Assembly: GCF_002117485.1 (NCBI RefSeq) | Contig: NZ_CP021032.1 | Location: 558,001 to 622,000 of the forward strand | Direction of reading: 5' to 3' | Length of the DNA: 64,000 nucleotides | DNA from: Rhizobium sp. NXC14 | GTDB lineage: Bacteria; Pseudomonadota; Alphaproteobacteria; Rhizobiales; Rhizobiaceae | Shown here: positions 28,076-37,978 of the stretch, piece by piece | Layout of the letters: every line of letters starts with the position of its first letter | Position numbering within the stretch: the stretch's first letter is position 1 | Notes under the pieces: model-generated | Database searches by the model: none | Seen by the model: only the letters and a program-made list of their open reading frames with translations | Told to the model about the DNA's origin: nothing | Position numbers and translations under genes: made by a program

Positions 28076-28957
28076 ATGGCAAAGATTGCATTCATCGGCC
28101 TCGGCAATATGGGCGGCCCGATGGCGGCCAATCTCGTCAAGGCAGGCCACGGGGTCCTTGGCTTCGATCTCGCTGCGTCGGTGCTGAAGGCGGCCGAGGC
28201 AAGCGGCGTCAAGCCGGCAAGCCATGCCAGCCAAGCGGTCAAGGACGCGGAGACCATCGTCACGATGCTGCCGCAGGGCCGGCATGTGCTGACGGCTTGG
28301 ACCGATATCCTGCAGACCGCCGCGCAGGGCACGCTGGTCATCGATTGCTCCACAATCGATGTGGAAAGCAGCCGCAAGGCGCATGAAATGGCCAAGGCCG
28401 CAGGCTGCCTGTCGCTCGACGCGCCCGTCTCCGGCGGTACGGGTGGGGCGAGCGCGGGCACGCTGACGTTCATGGCGGGCGGCTCGGACGAAGCCTTCGC
28501 CAAGGCAAAGCCGATCCTCGAGGCGATGGGGAAGAGGATCGTCCATTGCGGCGAGGCCGGCGCTGGCCAGGCGGCGAAGATCTGCAACAATATGATCCTC
28601 GGCATCTCGATGGTTGGCGTCTGCGAGGCCTTCGTGCTGGCCGAAAAACTCGGCCTCTCGCATCAGGCTCTGTTCGACGTCGCCTCGACCTCATCAGGCC
28701 AGTGCTGGTCGATCAATACCTATTGCCCGGTGCCGGGGCCGGTGCCGACTTCGCCCGCCAACAACGGCTACAAGCCGGGTTTCGCCGCGGCGCTGATGCT
28801 AAAGGATCTCAAGCTCTCGCAGGAGGCGGCGCTGGCAAGCGGCGCCTCGACGCCTCTCGGCGCGGAGGCAGCGCAGCTTTATTCGCTCTTCGAAAAGCAG
28901 GGTAACGGCGGTCGGGATTTCTCCGCCATCATCGAGATGTTCCGCGAAAAGGTGTGA
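28076..28957 (+). CDS. 3-hydroxyisobutyrate dehydrogenase-type enzyme
   Basis: This 293-residue beta-hydroxyacid dehydrogenase has the NAD site FIGLGNMGGPMAANL, the substrate loop DAPVSGGTGGASAGTLTFMA, the catalytic Lys in GAGQAAKICNNM and the C-terminal GYKPGFAAALMLKDLKL. GGAG precedes the ATG. It follows the GMC gene by 9 bases, so both enzymes are probably co-expressed. The 3-hydroxyisobutyrate (MmsB) assignment is by family. In this setting another beta-hydroxy acid is equally likely, since no other valine-pathway gene is present. Confidence 0.85.
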   Translation: MAKIAFIGLGNMGGPMAANLVKAGHGVLGFDLAASVLKAAEASGVKPASHASQAVKDAETIVTMLPQGRHVLTAWTDILQTAAQGTLVIDCSTIDVESSRKAHEMAKAAGCLSLDAPVSGGTGGASAGTLTFMAGGSDEAFAKAKPILEAMGKRIVHCGEAGAGQAAKICNNMILGISMVGVCEAFVLAEKLGLSHQALFDVASTSSGQCWSINTYCPVPGPVPTSPANNGYKPGFAAALMLKDLKLSQEAALASGASTPLGAEAAQLYSLFEKQGNGGRDFSAIIEMFREKV

Positions 28958-28966
28958 GGCGGCGGC

Positions 28967-29746
28967 CTATAAGAGATAGCTGACCGGCTCGTTTCGCACC
29001 GGATGCGCGAAGACGCCCATGCCGACGCCGAAAATCGAATGCAGCTTCTCGGCCTGCATGATCTCGCCGGGCGTGCCTTCGGCCGTGATCCGGCCGCGGT
29101 TCAGTGCGACGATCGCGTCGCAGTAGCGGGCGGCGAGATTGATTTCGTGCAACACGATGATGACGGTCAGCCCGCGTTCATGGCTGAGTTGCTGTACAAG
29201 GGAGAGGACGCTGGCCTGATGGGCGAGGTCGAGCGCCGATGTCGGTTCATCGAGCAGCAGGCAGCGGGCATCCTGGGCGAGCATCAGGGCAATCCAGGCG
29301 CGCTGGCGTTCGCCGCCGGACATGTCGGCAACGAGGCGATCGGCAAAATCCTCAAGACGGGTGCGGGCAATTGCCTCCTCGACCTTGCCACGGTCCGCTG
29401 CGGTGAAGCGGCCGAGCGTGCCGTGCCAGGGAAAACGGCCAAGCGCCACCAGTTCCCGCACAGACATCCCGTCGGTCGCCGGCGTGAATTGCGGCATATA
29501 GGCCACGTGCCGGGCAAATTCCCGCGCCCCCCAGTCAGCCGCCGCCCTGCCGCCGAAGGTAATGGTGCCGGATTGCGGCCCGATCTGGCGGGCGATGATC
29601 TTCAAAAGCGTGCTCTTGCCGGACCCGTTCGGCCCCACCAGCCCGTAGATACGGCCTGCTTCAAGGGTCAGGTCGATGCCGCAGAGGATTGGCTTCGGGC
29701 CGATGGCATAGGTGATTCCCGACAGGGCAAGGAAAGACGACGGCAT
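28967..29746 (-). CDS. Orphan ABC ATPase, ferric-siderophore (FhuC) type
   Basis: The start at 29746 (GGAGCAG just upstream) gives 259 residues; the longer frame to 29827 adds a low-complexity N-terminus. Walker A GPNGSGKST, signature MSGGERQRAWIALMLA, Walker B CLLLDEPTSALD and switch His in VLHEINLAARYCD mark a FhuC/FecE-type ATPase of iron-siderophore, heme or cobalamin importers. No permease or binding protein is adjacent. It may serve a system encoded elsewhere. Its stop is only 9 bases from the convergent dehydrogenase stop. Confidence 0.85.
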   Translation of the reverse strand: MPSSFLALSGITYAIGPKPILCGIDLTLEAGRIYGLVGPNGSGKSTLLKIIARQIGPQSGTITFGGRAAADWGAREFARHVAYMPQFTPATDGMSVRELVALGRFPWHGTLGRFTAADRGKVEEAIARTRLEDFADRLVADMSGGERQRAWIALMLAQDARCLLLDEPTSALDLAHQASVLSLVQQLSHERGLTVIIVLHEINLAARYCDAIVALNRGRITAEGTPGEIMQAEKLHSIFGVGMGVFAHPVRNEPVSYLL

Positions 29747-29915
29747 GGTCTGCTCCGGGTTCGGCGCTGCAGGTTGGGGAGTGCCTCTGACATGCATCGG
29801 CCTCCCATCCACACCCGGTTCCTGCAAAACTAAACCTGGATTGTCAACTTACCTTTTCTCTGGAGAAGGTGAGACCGCGGGGAATTGCCGCGGCCGCGGG
29901 TATAATCAACGTTCA

Positions 29916-30674
29916 TCATGTCTTCGATACCGAAAAACTTAGCCTGGCATCGCCGAAAAGGATGTCGATCTCGCCGGGTTCGGCCAGTTCGATCGCGCCG
30001 CTCAACGTGCCCGTTGTGATCAGCGCGCCTGCCTTAATCGATGTTTGCGGACGCAAGCCGTCATTGGCGTAGTCGACGAGCCAAGTGAGAACGTCGCCCT
30101 TCGGATGCTGGGCAGGGCCGTCATAAATGGTGCGTCCGGCATGCGTGACCTTGAGCGGGGTGCCGCCGGCGGTATCAACAAGGCTGTCGTCGAGCCTCGG
30201 GCCGAGCACATAGCCGCTGTTGCCGAGGCGGTCGGCGGCAAACAGCAGGAAGGAAACGCTGCCGCTTTCCCTGACGGCGCTGATCAGCAGTTCGGCGCCG
30301 AGATGGACGGCGGAGATCGCCTCGACCACGTCGGCGCGGCTGTACGGCTTGCCCGCGCGGATCGGCAGGTCCTTGCCGAGGCGCACGGCGATCTCGGTTT
30401 CGAATTTCAGCCCTGGATACCAGGGGATTTCAGCACCTGAGACGGCTTCGGCATAGGGATGCAGCGGACCGCTGACGGCGTGGCCCTGCGGCGAAACCGT
30501 CACCTTCCATGCATTGCCGGAAATGCCGTCGGCCGCGGCGAGAAAGTGCTGCGCTTCCATCGCCTGACGTAGATTGGCCGGCGACAGGAAGGCGCTGGTC
30601 GCCTCCTGTCTGCCGGCCCGCCGCAGACTGTAAAGCCTGGCTGCGAGGGCGCGCGGATCGAATGCTTCTGTCAT
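29916..30674 (-). CDS. 2-keto-4-pentenoate hydratase / fumarylacetoacetate-hydrolase-fold protein
   Basis: This 252-residue protein fits the hydratase/decarboxylase (MhpD-like) family: AWKVTVSPQGHAVSGPL, then GLKFETEIAVRLGKDLP with the metal-binding acidic residues, AVHLGAELLISAVRE and GALITTGTLSGAIELAEPGE. Members add water to 2-hydroxypentadienoate or decarboxylate oxaloacetate-like acids. It lies 81 bases downstream of rhaK on the same strand, possibly co-transcribed with it. The 170 bases between it and the FhuC-like gene contain only a short ACCTTTTCTC-TG-GAGAAGGT hairpin (29851-29870). Substrate unknown. Confidence 0.78.
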   Translation of the reverse strand: MTEAFDPRALAARLYSLRRAGRQEATSAFLSPANLRQAMEAQHFLAAADGISGNAWKVTVSPQGHAVSGPLHPYAEAVSGAEIPWYPGLKFETEIAVRLGKDLPIRAGKPYSRADVVEAISAVHLGAELLISAVRESGSVSFLLFAADRLGNSGYVLGPRLDDSLVDTAGGTPLKVTHAGRTIYDGPAQHPKGDVLTWLVDYANDGLRPQTSIKAGALITTGTLSGAIELAEPGEIDILFGDARLSFSVSKT

Positions 30675-30755
30675 GCTGTCTCCCCGACCTGAGTTTCGAG
30701 GCGTAACAGTAACCGCAAGCCGGTGAGGAACAAGGGGGCGTTACAGGAAAAGCTC

Positions 30756-32135
30756 CTATTCGATTTCCGCGAACCAGCGATCCCGATAGACCTTCAACCC
30801 GGCAATTTCGGACGGCGGAACATGTGTCTCTGCACCGGAGACTGGCCGGATGCCAGTCAGAAGTGCAGCCCCCTGGCTGGTGCCGGTGGAGCCTGGATGG
30901 GCGACGACAACACGGCCGGTGAGGGCGGCGAGCAGCTTAAGATAGGTGTTGTTCAGGGCAAACGGCCCTTCAACGATGACAGGACCCTTGGCGCCGATCA
31001 GTCCGAGGCATGCGTCGGTCATCAGTGCGAGATAGAGGCAGACGGCGGCAAAACGCTTCTCGCGGCTCGCCGCCTCGGCGCCGACCCAGCGGCTCGCCTT
31101 TCCCGGGAAGGGTCCGGAGCCTGGGGCGACGTTGGGCAGCAGCATCATGCCCTTGCCGATCACCGCACCGATCGCAGCCCAGGCGGCCTCGTCATCCACC
31201 GGACCGATCTCGGCCGAAAGAATTTCGAATTCCCGCCCGCCCATGAAACGCGAGGAGGGAACGGCGCGGCCATAGGCGTCAACGTTGGCAAGCGCATCGC
31301 GGCTCGGATCAAGATGGTCGAGATCGCCGCCGACGCCGAAATTGATCACCCACGTGCCAGTGGAGACGACGGCGAAGGGCGCTTCGCGATGAACCAGATG
31401 CGGCAGCAGCGAGGCGTTGGAATCGTGGACGCCGCAATAGACCGGCACCGGCGCTGAAAGCCCGAGCGCGGCGGCAATCTCGGGCAGGACCGGGCCGAGC
31501 GCGTCGAAGGCCGAGCGGATCGGCGCCATCAGCGCGCGGATGCCGAGCCGGTCGACGAGCGAAGAGTAGGTGCCGCTTCTCGGATTCCAGAGATCGGTAT
31601 GGCAGCCGAGCGACGTCACTTCATTTGCGGCGACACCCGTCAAGCGCGCCGCCCAATATTGCGCATAGGTGAGAATTGTCTCGACCGCGGCAAACTGCTG
31701 CGGAAAGACGCTCTTCTGATAGTGCAACTGCGCGCCGACATTGAGGCCCATCGCCAGGCGCGGCGAGAAGGTTTCGGCGAAGGAGGGACGCAAAGCGGTA
31801 TAGGAATCGCGGATCGCCTCAGGATATTCGTGTTCGTAATCGATCACAGGCATGGCGAGCGCGCCATTGCGGTCGAGCAGTGCGGCTGCGGCGCCGTGGG
31901 TGGTAATCGAAATGGCATCGAAACCCGGTTCCCGCGCCAGGCTCTTCAGCGCATCGAGAGCGAAGGCCCAGAGCGCCTCTATGTCGTAATGCGGGTAGGG
32001 ACCTTTCTTGATCGCAATGTTCGGCCGCTTCAGGACGGCAATTTCGGCACCGGTCGCGCTGTCGAGCACCACGACTTTGGCATTGGTCTTGCCGATGTCG
32101 AGGACGGCGATGCGGCGGTAGGAGCTGGCGGTCAT
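30756..32135 (-). CDS. rhaK: L-rhamnulose kinase RhaK
   Basis: This 459-residue FGGY-type sugar kinase opens with [16 protein letters not shown] (phosphate loop). It has [13 protein letters not shown] and [15 protein letters not shown] with the catalytic Asp, and [15 protein letters not shown] near the middle. It is the last gene of the rha operon, overlapping rhaU by 4 bases, exactly the RSTPQUK order described for R. leguminosarum. In that species the kinase is also needed for activity of the rhamnose ABC importer; the same may hold here. It converts L-rhamnulose to its 1-phosphate. Confidence 0.9.
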   Translation of the reverse strand: MTASSYRRIAVLDIGKTNAKVVVLDSATGAEIAVLKRPNIAIKKGPYPHYDIEALWAFALDALKSLAREPGFDAISITTHGAAAALLDRNGALAMPVIDYEHEYPEAIRDSYTALRPSFAETFSPRLAMGLNVGAQLHYQKSVFPQQFAAVETILTYAQYWAARLTGVAANEVTSLGCHTDLWNPRSGTYSSLVDRLGIRALMAPIRSAFDALGPVLPEIAAALGLSAPVPVYCGVHDSNASLLPHLVHREAPFAVVSTGTWVINFGVGGDLDHLDPSRDALANVDAYGRAVPSSRFMGGREFEILSAEIGPVDDEAAWAAIGAVIGKGMMLLPNVAPGSGPFPGKASRWVGAEAASREKRFAAVCLYLALMTDACLGLIGAKGPVIVEGPFALNNTYLKLLAALTGRVVVAHPGSTGTSQGAALLTGIRPVSGAETHVPPSEIAGLKVYRDRWFAEIE

Positions 32136-32452
32136 GGCATATAGAAGAGGGTGACGAGGTCGCTTTGAACGGGCGAATTATCCGGATTGGTCGCCATGAT
32201 ATCGGCCATATGAGCCCACCATTTCTTCATGACAGGATGGTCCGGCAAGCTCGCCATCGTGTGATCGGTTGGCCGCGTGAGAACGCCGAACAGCGTATTG
32301 GTCTCGCGGTCGAGATGGATGGAATAGTCGCTGGCGCCCGACTGATGCAGGAGATCGACCAGTTCCGGCCAGATCTCGTCATGCCGCTTGCTGTATTCGG
32401 CTTCCATTCCGGGATTGAGCTGCATCTTGAAGGCGTGTTTTTCCAGGGTCAT
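32132..32452 (-). CDS. rhaU: L-rhamnose mutarotase RhaU (RhaM)
   Basis: This 106-residue protein starts at 32452. Visible are [20 protein letters not shown], then [17 protein letters not shown] and [10 protein letters not shown], which contain the His and Trp residues of the family active site. It interconverts alpha and beta L-rhamnose in the cytoplasm, feeding the isomerase. It overlaps rhaQ by 4 bases upstream and rhaK by 4 bases downstream. The very long frame that extends past it to 33886 belongs to a shadow of rhaQ/rhaP. Confidence 0.93.
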   Translation of the reverse strand: MTLEKHAFKMQLNPGMEAEYSKRHDEIWPELVDLLHQSGASDYSIHLDRETNTLFGVLTRPTDHTMASLPDHPVMKKWWAHMADIMATNPDNSPVQSDLVTLFYMP

Positions 32453-33456
32453 CGGGAGCTCATGAGCTTGATGCGGCGGGCGAGGATCGGGATGGCGATG
32501 GTGATGATCAGAAGCAGGCCGATGAAAATCGACATGACGATGCCGGGCACGTTCAAGAGGCCGAGGCCGAAGGTGACGAGGCCCATGACGAAGGCGGCGA
32601 TGACGACGCCGCCGATCGTGCCGGAGCCGCCGAGGATCGAGATGCCGCCGAGAACGACCATGGTGACGACTTCGAGTTCCCAGCCCTGCGCGATCGACGG
32701 CCGGGTCGAGCCGAGGCGCGAGGTCAGGCAAACGGCAGCAATGCCGCTCATGATGCCGGTCAGCAGGAAGAGAATGAATTTGACGCGTTCGACCGGAATG
32801 CCGGAGAAGCGGGCGGCGAAATCGTTGTTGCCGATCGCATAGACCTGCCGGCCGAAATTCGTCGCATGCAGCAGGATGGCGAAGAGGATCGCCAGCACGA
32901 TGAACAGCACGAATTCGAACGAGAACACCCAGACGACATAACCCTGGCCGAAATAGGCGAAGTCGGCCGGATACTTGCCATAGGCCTGGTCGCCGAGCAC
33001 GATATAGGAAATGCCGCGGAACAGGCTCATCGTGCCGATGGTGACGACGATCGACGGCAGCTTCAGCACCGAAACAAGCACGCCGTTGAAGATGCCGCAG
33101 GCAAGGCCGGTGCCGATTCCGATCAGCACCAGGCCCGGCGTGCCGATGCCGGCCTGTGCTGCCGCGCCCATCGCCGTCGAGGCGAGCGCGATGATGGCGG
33201 CCACCGAGAGGTCGATCTCGCCTGAGATGACGAGCAGCGCCATGGCGAAGGCGATCATCGCCTTTTCGGTGAAGTTGAAGGTGGCGTCCGACAGGTTCCA
33301 GGCATCGAGGAAATAGGGCGAGGCCAGGGAATTGAAGATGAAGATCAGGACGGCGACGCCAAAGAGCAGCACTTCCCAGCTTGCGATGATGCGGCGGAAG
33401 GGCGTGCCGAGGCGGTCGGGGATGACGCGCTTTTCGTGGGTGGATACGGTGCTCAT
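32449..33456 (-). CDS. rhaQ: Rhamnose ABC transporter permease RhaQ
   Basis: This 335-residue RbsC-type permease has eight or more hydrophobic segments, the family stretch [20 protein letters not shown] near residues 75-95 and [19 protein letters not shown] late [14 protein letters not shown] loop contacts the ATPase. It overlaps its partner permease gene by 4 bases at the 5' end and rhaU by 4 bases at the 3' end. It imports L-rhamnose through the inner membrane with RhaP, RhaT and RhaS. Confidence 0.9.
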   Translation of the reverse strand: MSTVSTHEKRVIPDRLGTPFRRIIASWEVLLFGVAVLIFIFNSLASPYFLDAWNLSDATFNFTEKAMIAFAMALLVISGEIDLSVAAIIALASTAMGAAAQAGIGTPGLVLIGIGTGLACGIFNGVLVSVLKLPSIVVTIGTMSLFRGISYIVLGDQAYGKYPADFAYFGQGYVVWVFSFEFVLFIVLAILFAILLHATNFGRQVYAIGNNDFAARFSGIPVERVKFILFLLTGIMSGIAAVCLTSRLGSTRPSIAQGWELEVVTMVVLGGISILGGSGTIGGVVIAAFVMGLVTFGLGLLNVPGIVMSIFIGLLLIITIAIPILARRIKLMSSR

Positions 33457-34454
33457 GCTGCGGCCTCCGTTCTGATTTCGGCTGCGGCGCGGTCGCGCAG
33501 GATGATGCGGCCCCGGTTGCGCTCACGCCGGGCGTTGAAGGCGACGGCGAGAATGATGACGGTTCCGGAGATCGCCATCTGCGTGAAAGGGGAAATGCCG
33601 ATGACCGGCAGGGCGTTCTTGATGACGCCGAGGAACAGCGCGCCGAGCACGGTGCCGGCGACCGAGCCGACGCCACCGGCAATCGAGATGCCGCCGATGA
33701 CGCAGGCGGCAACGCTGTCGAGCTCGAAGCCGTTGGCGATATCGACATAGGCGACCGCGTAACGCGACACCCAGAGATAGCTGGAGAGGCCGGCAAGCGC
33801 GCCCGACAGCACGAAGGCAAGGAACTTGGTCCGGCCGGTATCGATGCCGGCATAGACGGCCGCTGTTGGATTGCCGCCGGTCGCATAGGCCGCGCGGCCG
33901 AATTGGCTGTAGCGCAGCAGCATATACATCAGCGCGACGATGACGATCGCAGCCCAGCTCAGCACCGGCAGGCCGAGGATCGGCGTGCGGGGAACGGCGA
34001 GGAAGGTCGGCGTCATCTGGTGGGCGTTCACCCAGGCGCCGCCCGACAGCACGAAGGCCATGCCGCGATAGATGGTGAGGGTGCCGAGGGTGACGACGAT
34101 CGGCGGGATTTCGAGGCGCCAGACTAGGAAGCCGTTGATAGTGCCGAGGGCGGCGCCGATTGCGATCGCAGCAAGAATCAGCACGATCAGCGGCAGGCCC
34201 GGAAAGGCGGCGTTCATCATCGCAATGGCCATGCCGGTGAAGGCGAGATTGGCGGCAACCGAGAGATCGATTGATTTCGTCAGGATCACCGTCATCTGGG
34301 CAAGCGCCAGGATAATGAGGATCGCGGTGTCGTTGAAGATCCCGGCGAGATTGTCCGGTGTGGCGAAGTCGGCGGCCCGCGCCGAGAAGACGGCAATCAT
34401 TACCACGATGATGGCAAAGAGCAGGTTTTCGCGTTTTTTGATTAGTTTGGCCAT
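33453..34454 (-). CDS. rhaP: Rhamnose ABC transporter permease RhaP
   Basis: This RbsC-type permease has 333 residues from the start at 34454, which has GAGGTG about 8 bases upstream; in-frame ATGs at 34460 and 34472 would add two to six residues. The hallmark [20 protein letters not shown] and [18 protein letters not shown] are present, with [14 protein letters not shown] near the ATPase contact. It overlaps or abuts rhaT, and overlaps rhaQ by 4 bases. It forms the pore with RhaQ. RhaP and RhaQ are assigned by operon order. Confidence 0.88.
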   Translation of the reverse strand: MAKLIKKRENLLFAIIVVMIAVFSARAADFATPDNLAGIFNDTAILIILALAQMTVILTKSIDLSVAANLAFTGMAIAMMNAAFPGLPLIVLILAAIAIGAALGTINGFLVWRLEIPPIVVTLGTLTIYRGMAFVLSGGAWVNAHQMTPTFLAVPRTPILGLPVLSWAAIVIVALMYMLLRYSQFGRAAYATGGNPTAAVYAGIDTGRTKFLAFVLSGALAGLSSYLWVSRYAVAYVDIANGFELDSVAACVIGGISIAGGVGSVAGTVLGALFLGVIKNALPVIGISPFTQMAISGTVIILAVAFNARRERNRGRIILRDRAAAEIRTEAAA

Positions 34455-34464
34455 GCTCATCACC

Positions 34465-36006
34465 TCATGCATTTCCGGTCGCCGCGCGCACCAGCGCTTC
34501 CGGCGAAAGCTGATCGCGCTCGAAGAGCCCGGCGGACAGACCTTCCTTCATGACAAGCACCCGGTCCGACATGCCGATGATCTCGGGCAGTTCGGAAGAG
34601 ATCATGATGATCGAGAGGCCCTCTGCGGCAAGCTCGCTGATGAAGCCGTGCACGGCAGCCTTCGAGCCGATGTCGATACCCTTTGTGGGTTCATCGAGGA
34701 TGATGACCTTGGGCATGGTGGCGAGCCACTTGCCGATGACGACCTTCTGCTGATTGCCGCCTGACAGGGTGCCGACCGGGACGGAGAGGGCTGCGGCGCG
34801 CAGATCCAGCCGCTCGGCATATTTGCGGGCGAGCGCGAGTTCTTCCGCCGCCTGCAGGAAACCTTTGCGCGAGGTCCGTGTCAGCGACGGCAGCGTCATG
34901 TTCTGGTAGATCGGCATCGGCAGCGCCAGGCCGTGGCGGCCGCGCTCCTCCGGCACATAGACGATGCCGGCCTTGATGGCATCATGCGGCGAATTGATCG
35001 AAATTTCCCGGCCCTCGAGCGTCAGCCGCCCCGAGAGCGGCTTGGTGATGCCGAAGAGCGATTGCGCCAATTCCGAGCGGCCGGCGCCGATCAGGCCGTA
35101 AATGCCGAGGATCTCGCCCTTGCGCAGCGTCAGCGAAATGTCGCGGAACTCGGTGCGGTGGCTGTATTTTTCGACTTCGAGCACCGGGCCGCCGATGGCA
35201 ACCTCGATCTTCGGAAAAACGTTATCGACGTCACGGCCGACCATCATGCGGACGATTTCGTCCTGCGGCGTTTCCTTCAGCCGCCCCTGGCCGACGGCGC
35301 GGCCGTCGCGGAAGACAACGAAATCGTCGGCGATTTCGTAAAGCTCGTCGAACTTATGGCTGATGAACAGGATCGCTTTGCCCTGCTCCTTCAGGCCCTT
35401 GATGATGCGGAAGAGGTCGTCGATCTCCTTGCGGGAAAGGGCGGCCGTCGGCTCGTCCATGATGACGATGCGGGCCTCGATCGACAAAGCGCGGGCAATC
35501 GCTACCAGGTGGCGCTGCGCGATCGAGAGGTCCTTCAGCCGGATCGTCGGGTCGATATTGCTTTCAAGTGCGGTCAGCAGCGTCGTCGAGCGGCTGTTCA
35601 TCACCTGCCAGTCGATGGTGCGAAAGCGCGTGCGCGGCGCATGGCCGAGGAAGATGTTTTCGGCAACCGTCAGCTCGTCGAACAGCACGGTTTCCTGATG
35701 GATGGCGGTGACTCCGGCGTCGATCGCGGCCTGGGCGCTGGCGAAGCTCGTCGGCTGGCCATCGACGAGAATCTCGCCTTCGTTCGGCCTGTAGATGCCG
35801 GTCAGGATCTTGACGAGCGTCGATTTGCCGGCGCCGTTTTCGCCGATCAGCGCCGTCACCGTACCGGGATGGAGCGCGATGCTGACATTGTCGAGCGCCT
35901 TCACCCCGGGAAAGATCTGGGAGATGCCGCGCATTTCCAGAATGGCGGGCGCTTCGCCGGTTTTGCTGTCCGTGGCAGTGGCGGGTTGTTGAAAGGCAGC
36001 GTTCAT
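34465..36006 (-). CDS. rhaT: Rhamnose ABC transporter ATPase RhaT (two ABC domains)
   Basis: This 513-residue sugar-importer ATPase has two fused ABC domains, as in RbsA/MglA. The first has Walker A GENGAGKST (about 56-64), signature LSIAQRHLVAIARAL and Walker B IVIMDEPTAAL. The second has a degenerate P-loop GLIGAGRSEL, signature LSGGNQQKVVIG and Walker B VIILDEPTKGID. The degenerate second P-loop is normal for this class. It follows rhaS by 72 bases. It should not be confused with the E. coli RhaT proton symporter. Confidence 0.92.
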   Translation of the reverse strand: MNAAFQQPATATDSKTGEAPAILEMRGISQIFPGVKALDNVSIALHPGTVTALIGENGAGKSTLVKILTGIYRPNEGEILVDGQPTSFASAQAAIDAGVTAIHQETVLFDELTVAENIFLGHAPRTRFRTIDWQVMNSRSTTLLTALESNIDPTIRLKDLSIAQRHLVAIARALSIEARIVIMDEPTAALSRKEIDDLFRIIKGLKEQGKAILFISHKFDELYEIADDFVVFRDGRAVGQGRLKETPQDEIVRMMVGRDVDNVFPKIEVAIGGPVLEVEKYSHRTEFRDISLTLRKGEILGIYGLIGAGRSELAQSLFGITKPLSGRLTLEGREISINSPHDAIKAGIVYVPEERGRHGLALPMPIYQNMTLPSLTRTSRKGFLQAAEELALARKYAERLDLRAAALSVPVGTLSGGNQQKVVIGKWLATMPKVIILDEPTKGIDIGSKAAVHGFISELAAEGLSIIMISSELPEIIGMSDRVLVMKEGLSAGLFERDQLSPEALVRAATGNA

Positions 36007-36078
36007 CAGCTTCTACCAGTGTCGAATGAGAAATCCCGGCGGCTATCAGGCCGCCGGGCTTTATACGGCTGCTTCGGA

Positions 36079-37074
36079 TCAGAAGACCTTGGAGAACTGG
36101 TCGATGTTCGAGGCATTATAGACGAAGGGATCGGCCATGGCGGCTTCGCCGTTGTCGCCAACCTTGATCTTGCCCATGCGGCCGGCTTCGATTTCGCTGC
36201 CCGGCTTGCCGTCGGTTTCACCCTTGACGAGGCGATAGGCGATCTGGGTGGCGGAGTAGCCGAGGTCGATCGGGTTCCAGATGGCGAATTCCTTCGTGGC
36301 GCCCGACTTGATGGCGCCGGCCATTTCGGACGGCAGGCCGAGACCGGTGACGTAGACCTTGCCGACAAGGCCCTTGTCTTCGACGACCTTGGAAGCAGCG
36401 AGAACGCCGACCGTCGTCGGAGCGACGATGACCTTGACGTTCGGGTACGACTTCAGCAGGCCTTCGGCTTCACGATAGGACTTGTCCGAGAGGTCGTCGC
36501 CGTAAACCGTGGTGACGAGGTTGAGGCCCGGGAAATCCTTGAGCTGCCTCTTCATCTGGTCGATCCAGATATTCTGGTTGGTCGAGGTGGTCGTCGCCGA
36601 CAGGATGGCGAAGTCGCCCTTGCCCCCTTCCAGATGATCCTTGGCGAGCGTCAGGCACATCTTGCCGATCAGCTCGTTGGACGACGGGTTGAGCTGCAGG
36701 ATGCGGCCTTCGGGTGCAACACCGGAATCCCAGGAAATGACCTTGATGCCGCGCTGGGTAGCCTTCTTCAGCGCCGGAACGAGCGCGTCCGGATCGTTGG
36801 CCGACACGGCGATGGCGTCGACGCCCTGAGCGATCAGCGAATTGATGACTTCGATCTGGCCCTCGGCCGTCGTCGAGGTCGGGCCGGTGTAGATAACCTC
36901 CACGCCGCCGAGTTCCTTGGCTGCTTCTTGCGCGCCCTTGTTGGCGGCGTCGAAGAAGCCGTTGCCGAGCGACTTGACGACGAGGCCGATCTTGATGTCC
37001 TTGGCGCTGGCGGTGCCGGCCATCATGGCGACGGCGAGCGCTACGCCGAGCGCCAGTGTCTTTGCGAATTTCAT
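36079..37074 (-). CDS. rhaS: Periplasmic rhamnose-binding protein RhaS
   Basis: This 331-residue protein has a clean signal peptide (KFAKTLALGVALAVAMMAGT, cleaved after ASA). Its type I periplasmic sugar-binding fold is of the LsrB/RbsB kind: KIGLVVKSLGNGFFDAANKG, then SANDPDALVPALKKATQRGI and ISWDSGVAPEGR. GGGAGGAAAG precedes the ATG. It lies 47 bases after rhaR and is the first transporter gene of the operon. The same symbol denotes a different protein (an AraC activator) in E. coli. Confidence 0.92.
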   Translation of the reverse strand: MKFAKTLALGVALAVAMMAGTASAKDIKIGLVVKSLGNGFFDAANKGAQEAAKELGGVEVIYTGPTSTTAEGQIEVINSLIAQGVDAIAVSANDPDALVPALKKATQRGIKVISWDSGVAPEGRILQLNPSSNELIGKMCLTLAKDHLEGGKGDFAILSATTTSTNQNIWIDQMKRQLKDFPGLNLVTTVYGDDLSDKSYREAEGLLKSYPNVKVIVAPTTVGVLAASKVVEDKGLVGKVYVTGLGLPSEMAGAIKSGATKEFAIWNPIDLGYSATQIAYRLVKGETDGKPGSEIEAGRMGKIKVGDNGEAAMADPFVYNASNIDQFSKVF

Positions 37075-37121
37075 GTCACTTTCCTCCCATTAAGATTAGA
37101 CTTCCACACCTCGGCGGCGCC

Positions 37122-37934
37122 TCACGCGACCGACGAGGAATCCTCCTTCACAAGCTGGGTCACCGGGCTGGCGACGACGAGCCGAACGCCGGCATTCTCG
37201 ACCATGCGAGCTGCCTCGTCGGTAATCCCGTCATCGGTGATGACGACAGAGACGCGGTCGAGCGCGCAGAGAATGAGGCTCGACCGGCGATTGAATTTGC
37301 TTGAATCGACCATGACGATGAGTTCGTCGGCCTGGTGCATCAGCTTCTGCTCGCTCTGGATGATGAGGGCATCCGCCTCCATGATGCCGAGCGGGCCGAC
37401 GCCCTGCGCGCCGATGAACATGCGTCGCGCATAAAAATTGCGGATAGCGTCATTGTCGAACGGCGACAGGATGAGGCTCTGTTCACGATAGATCGCGCCG
37501 CCCGGCACCGTCACCGTGTTCTTGGAATGCTTCACCAGATGTTCGGCGATGGCAAAAGAGTTGGTCATCACCTGCATGCGATGGCCGGCCATGTAATGCA
37601 CCATCTGGAAGGTCGTGGTGCCGCCATTGATAATGATGGCGTCGCCGGCCTCGCAGAGATCGACCGCGGCGCGTGCAATTGCGCGTTTTTTATCGATGTT
37701 GACCGATTCTGAAACCCGGAATGGGCGGCCGGCGAGATTGCCGAGCTGCGGCGGGTGCACCGCCTCCGCTCCGCCGCGGACACGACGGATCTTGCCCTGC
37801 ACATGAAGAGCCGCAATGTCGCGCCGGATTGTCGCTTCAGAAGCTTCCGTCAATTCGGAAATGTCCTGGATCGTGACGACGGATTTTTCCTGAACGGCGC
37901 TCAAGATGATGCGATGACGTTCGCGTTCGTGCAT
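37122..37934 (-). CDS. rhaR: DeoR-family regulator of rhamnose genes RhaR
   Basis: This 270-residue DeoR-type regulator has an N-terminal helix-turn-helix (about 5-58: HRIILSAVQEKSVVTIQDIS, ATIRRDIAALHVQGKIRRVR). The C-terminal sugar-phosphate-sensing domain has INGGTTTFQMVHYM, VPGGAIYREQ and the ending GITDEAARM. It is the first gene of the operon and diverges from rhaDI across a 202-base region containing a near-perfect inverted operator pair. In R. leguminosarum its counterpart represses both transcripts; that is the likely role here. Confidence 0.9.
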   Translation of the reverse strand: MHERERHRIILSAVQEKSVVTIQDISELTEASEATIRRDIAALHVQGKIRRVRGGAEAVHPPQLGNLAGRPFRVSESVNIDKKRAIARAAVDLCEAGDAIIINGGTTTFQMVHYMAGHRMQVMTNSFAIAEHLVKHSKNTVTVPGGAIYREQSLILSPFDNDAIRNFYARRMFIGAQGVGPLGIMEADALIIQSEQKLMHQADELIVMVDSSKFNRRSSLILCALDRVSVVITDDGITDEAARMVENAGVRLVVASPVTQLVKEDSSSVA

Positions 37935-37978
37935 TGGGCTCCTCCTCTTGTCGTATTTATTTCGTATCCGTTAAAACC

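Noticed and set aside
34933..37434. 833-codon open frame on the plus strand
   Set aside because: It is antisense to rhaT, rhaS and part of rhaR, all convincingly coding, and has no recognisable domain.
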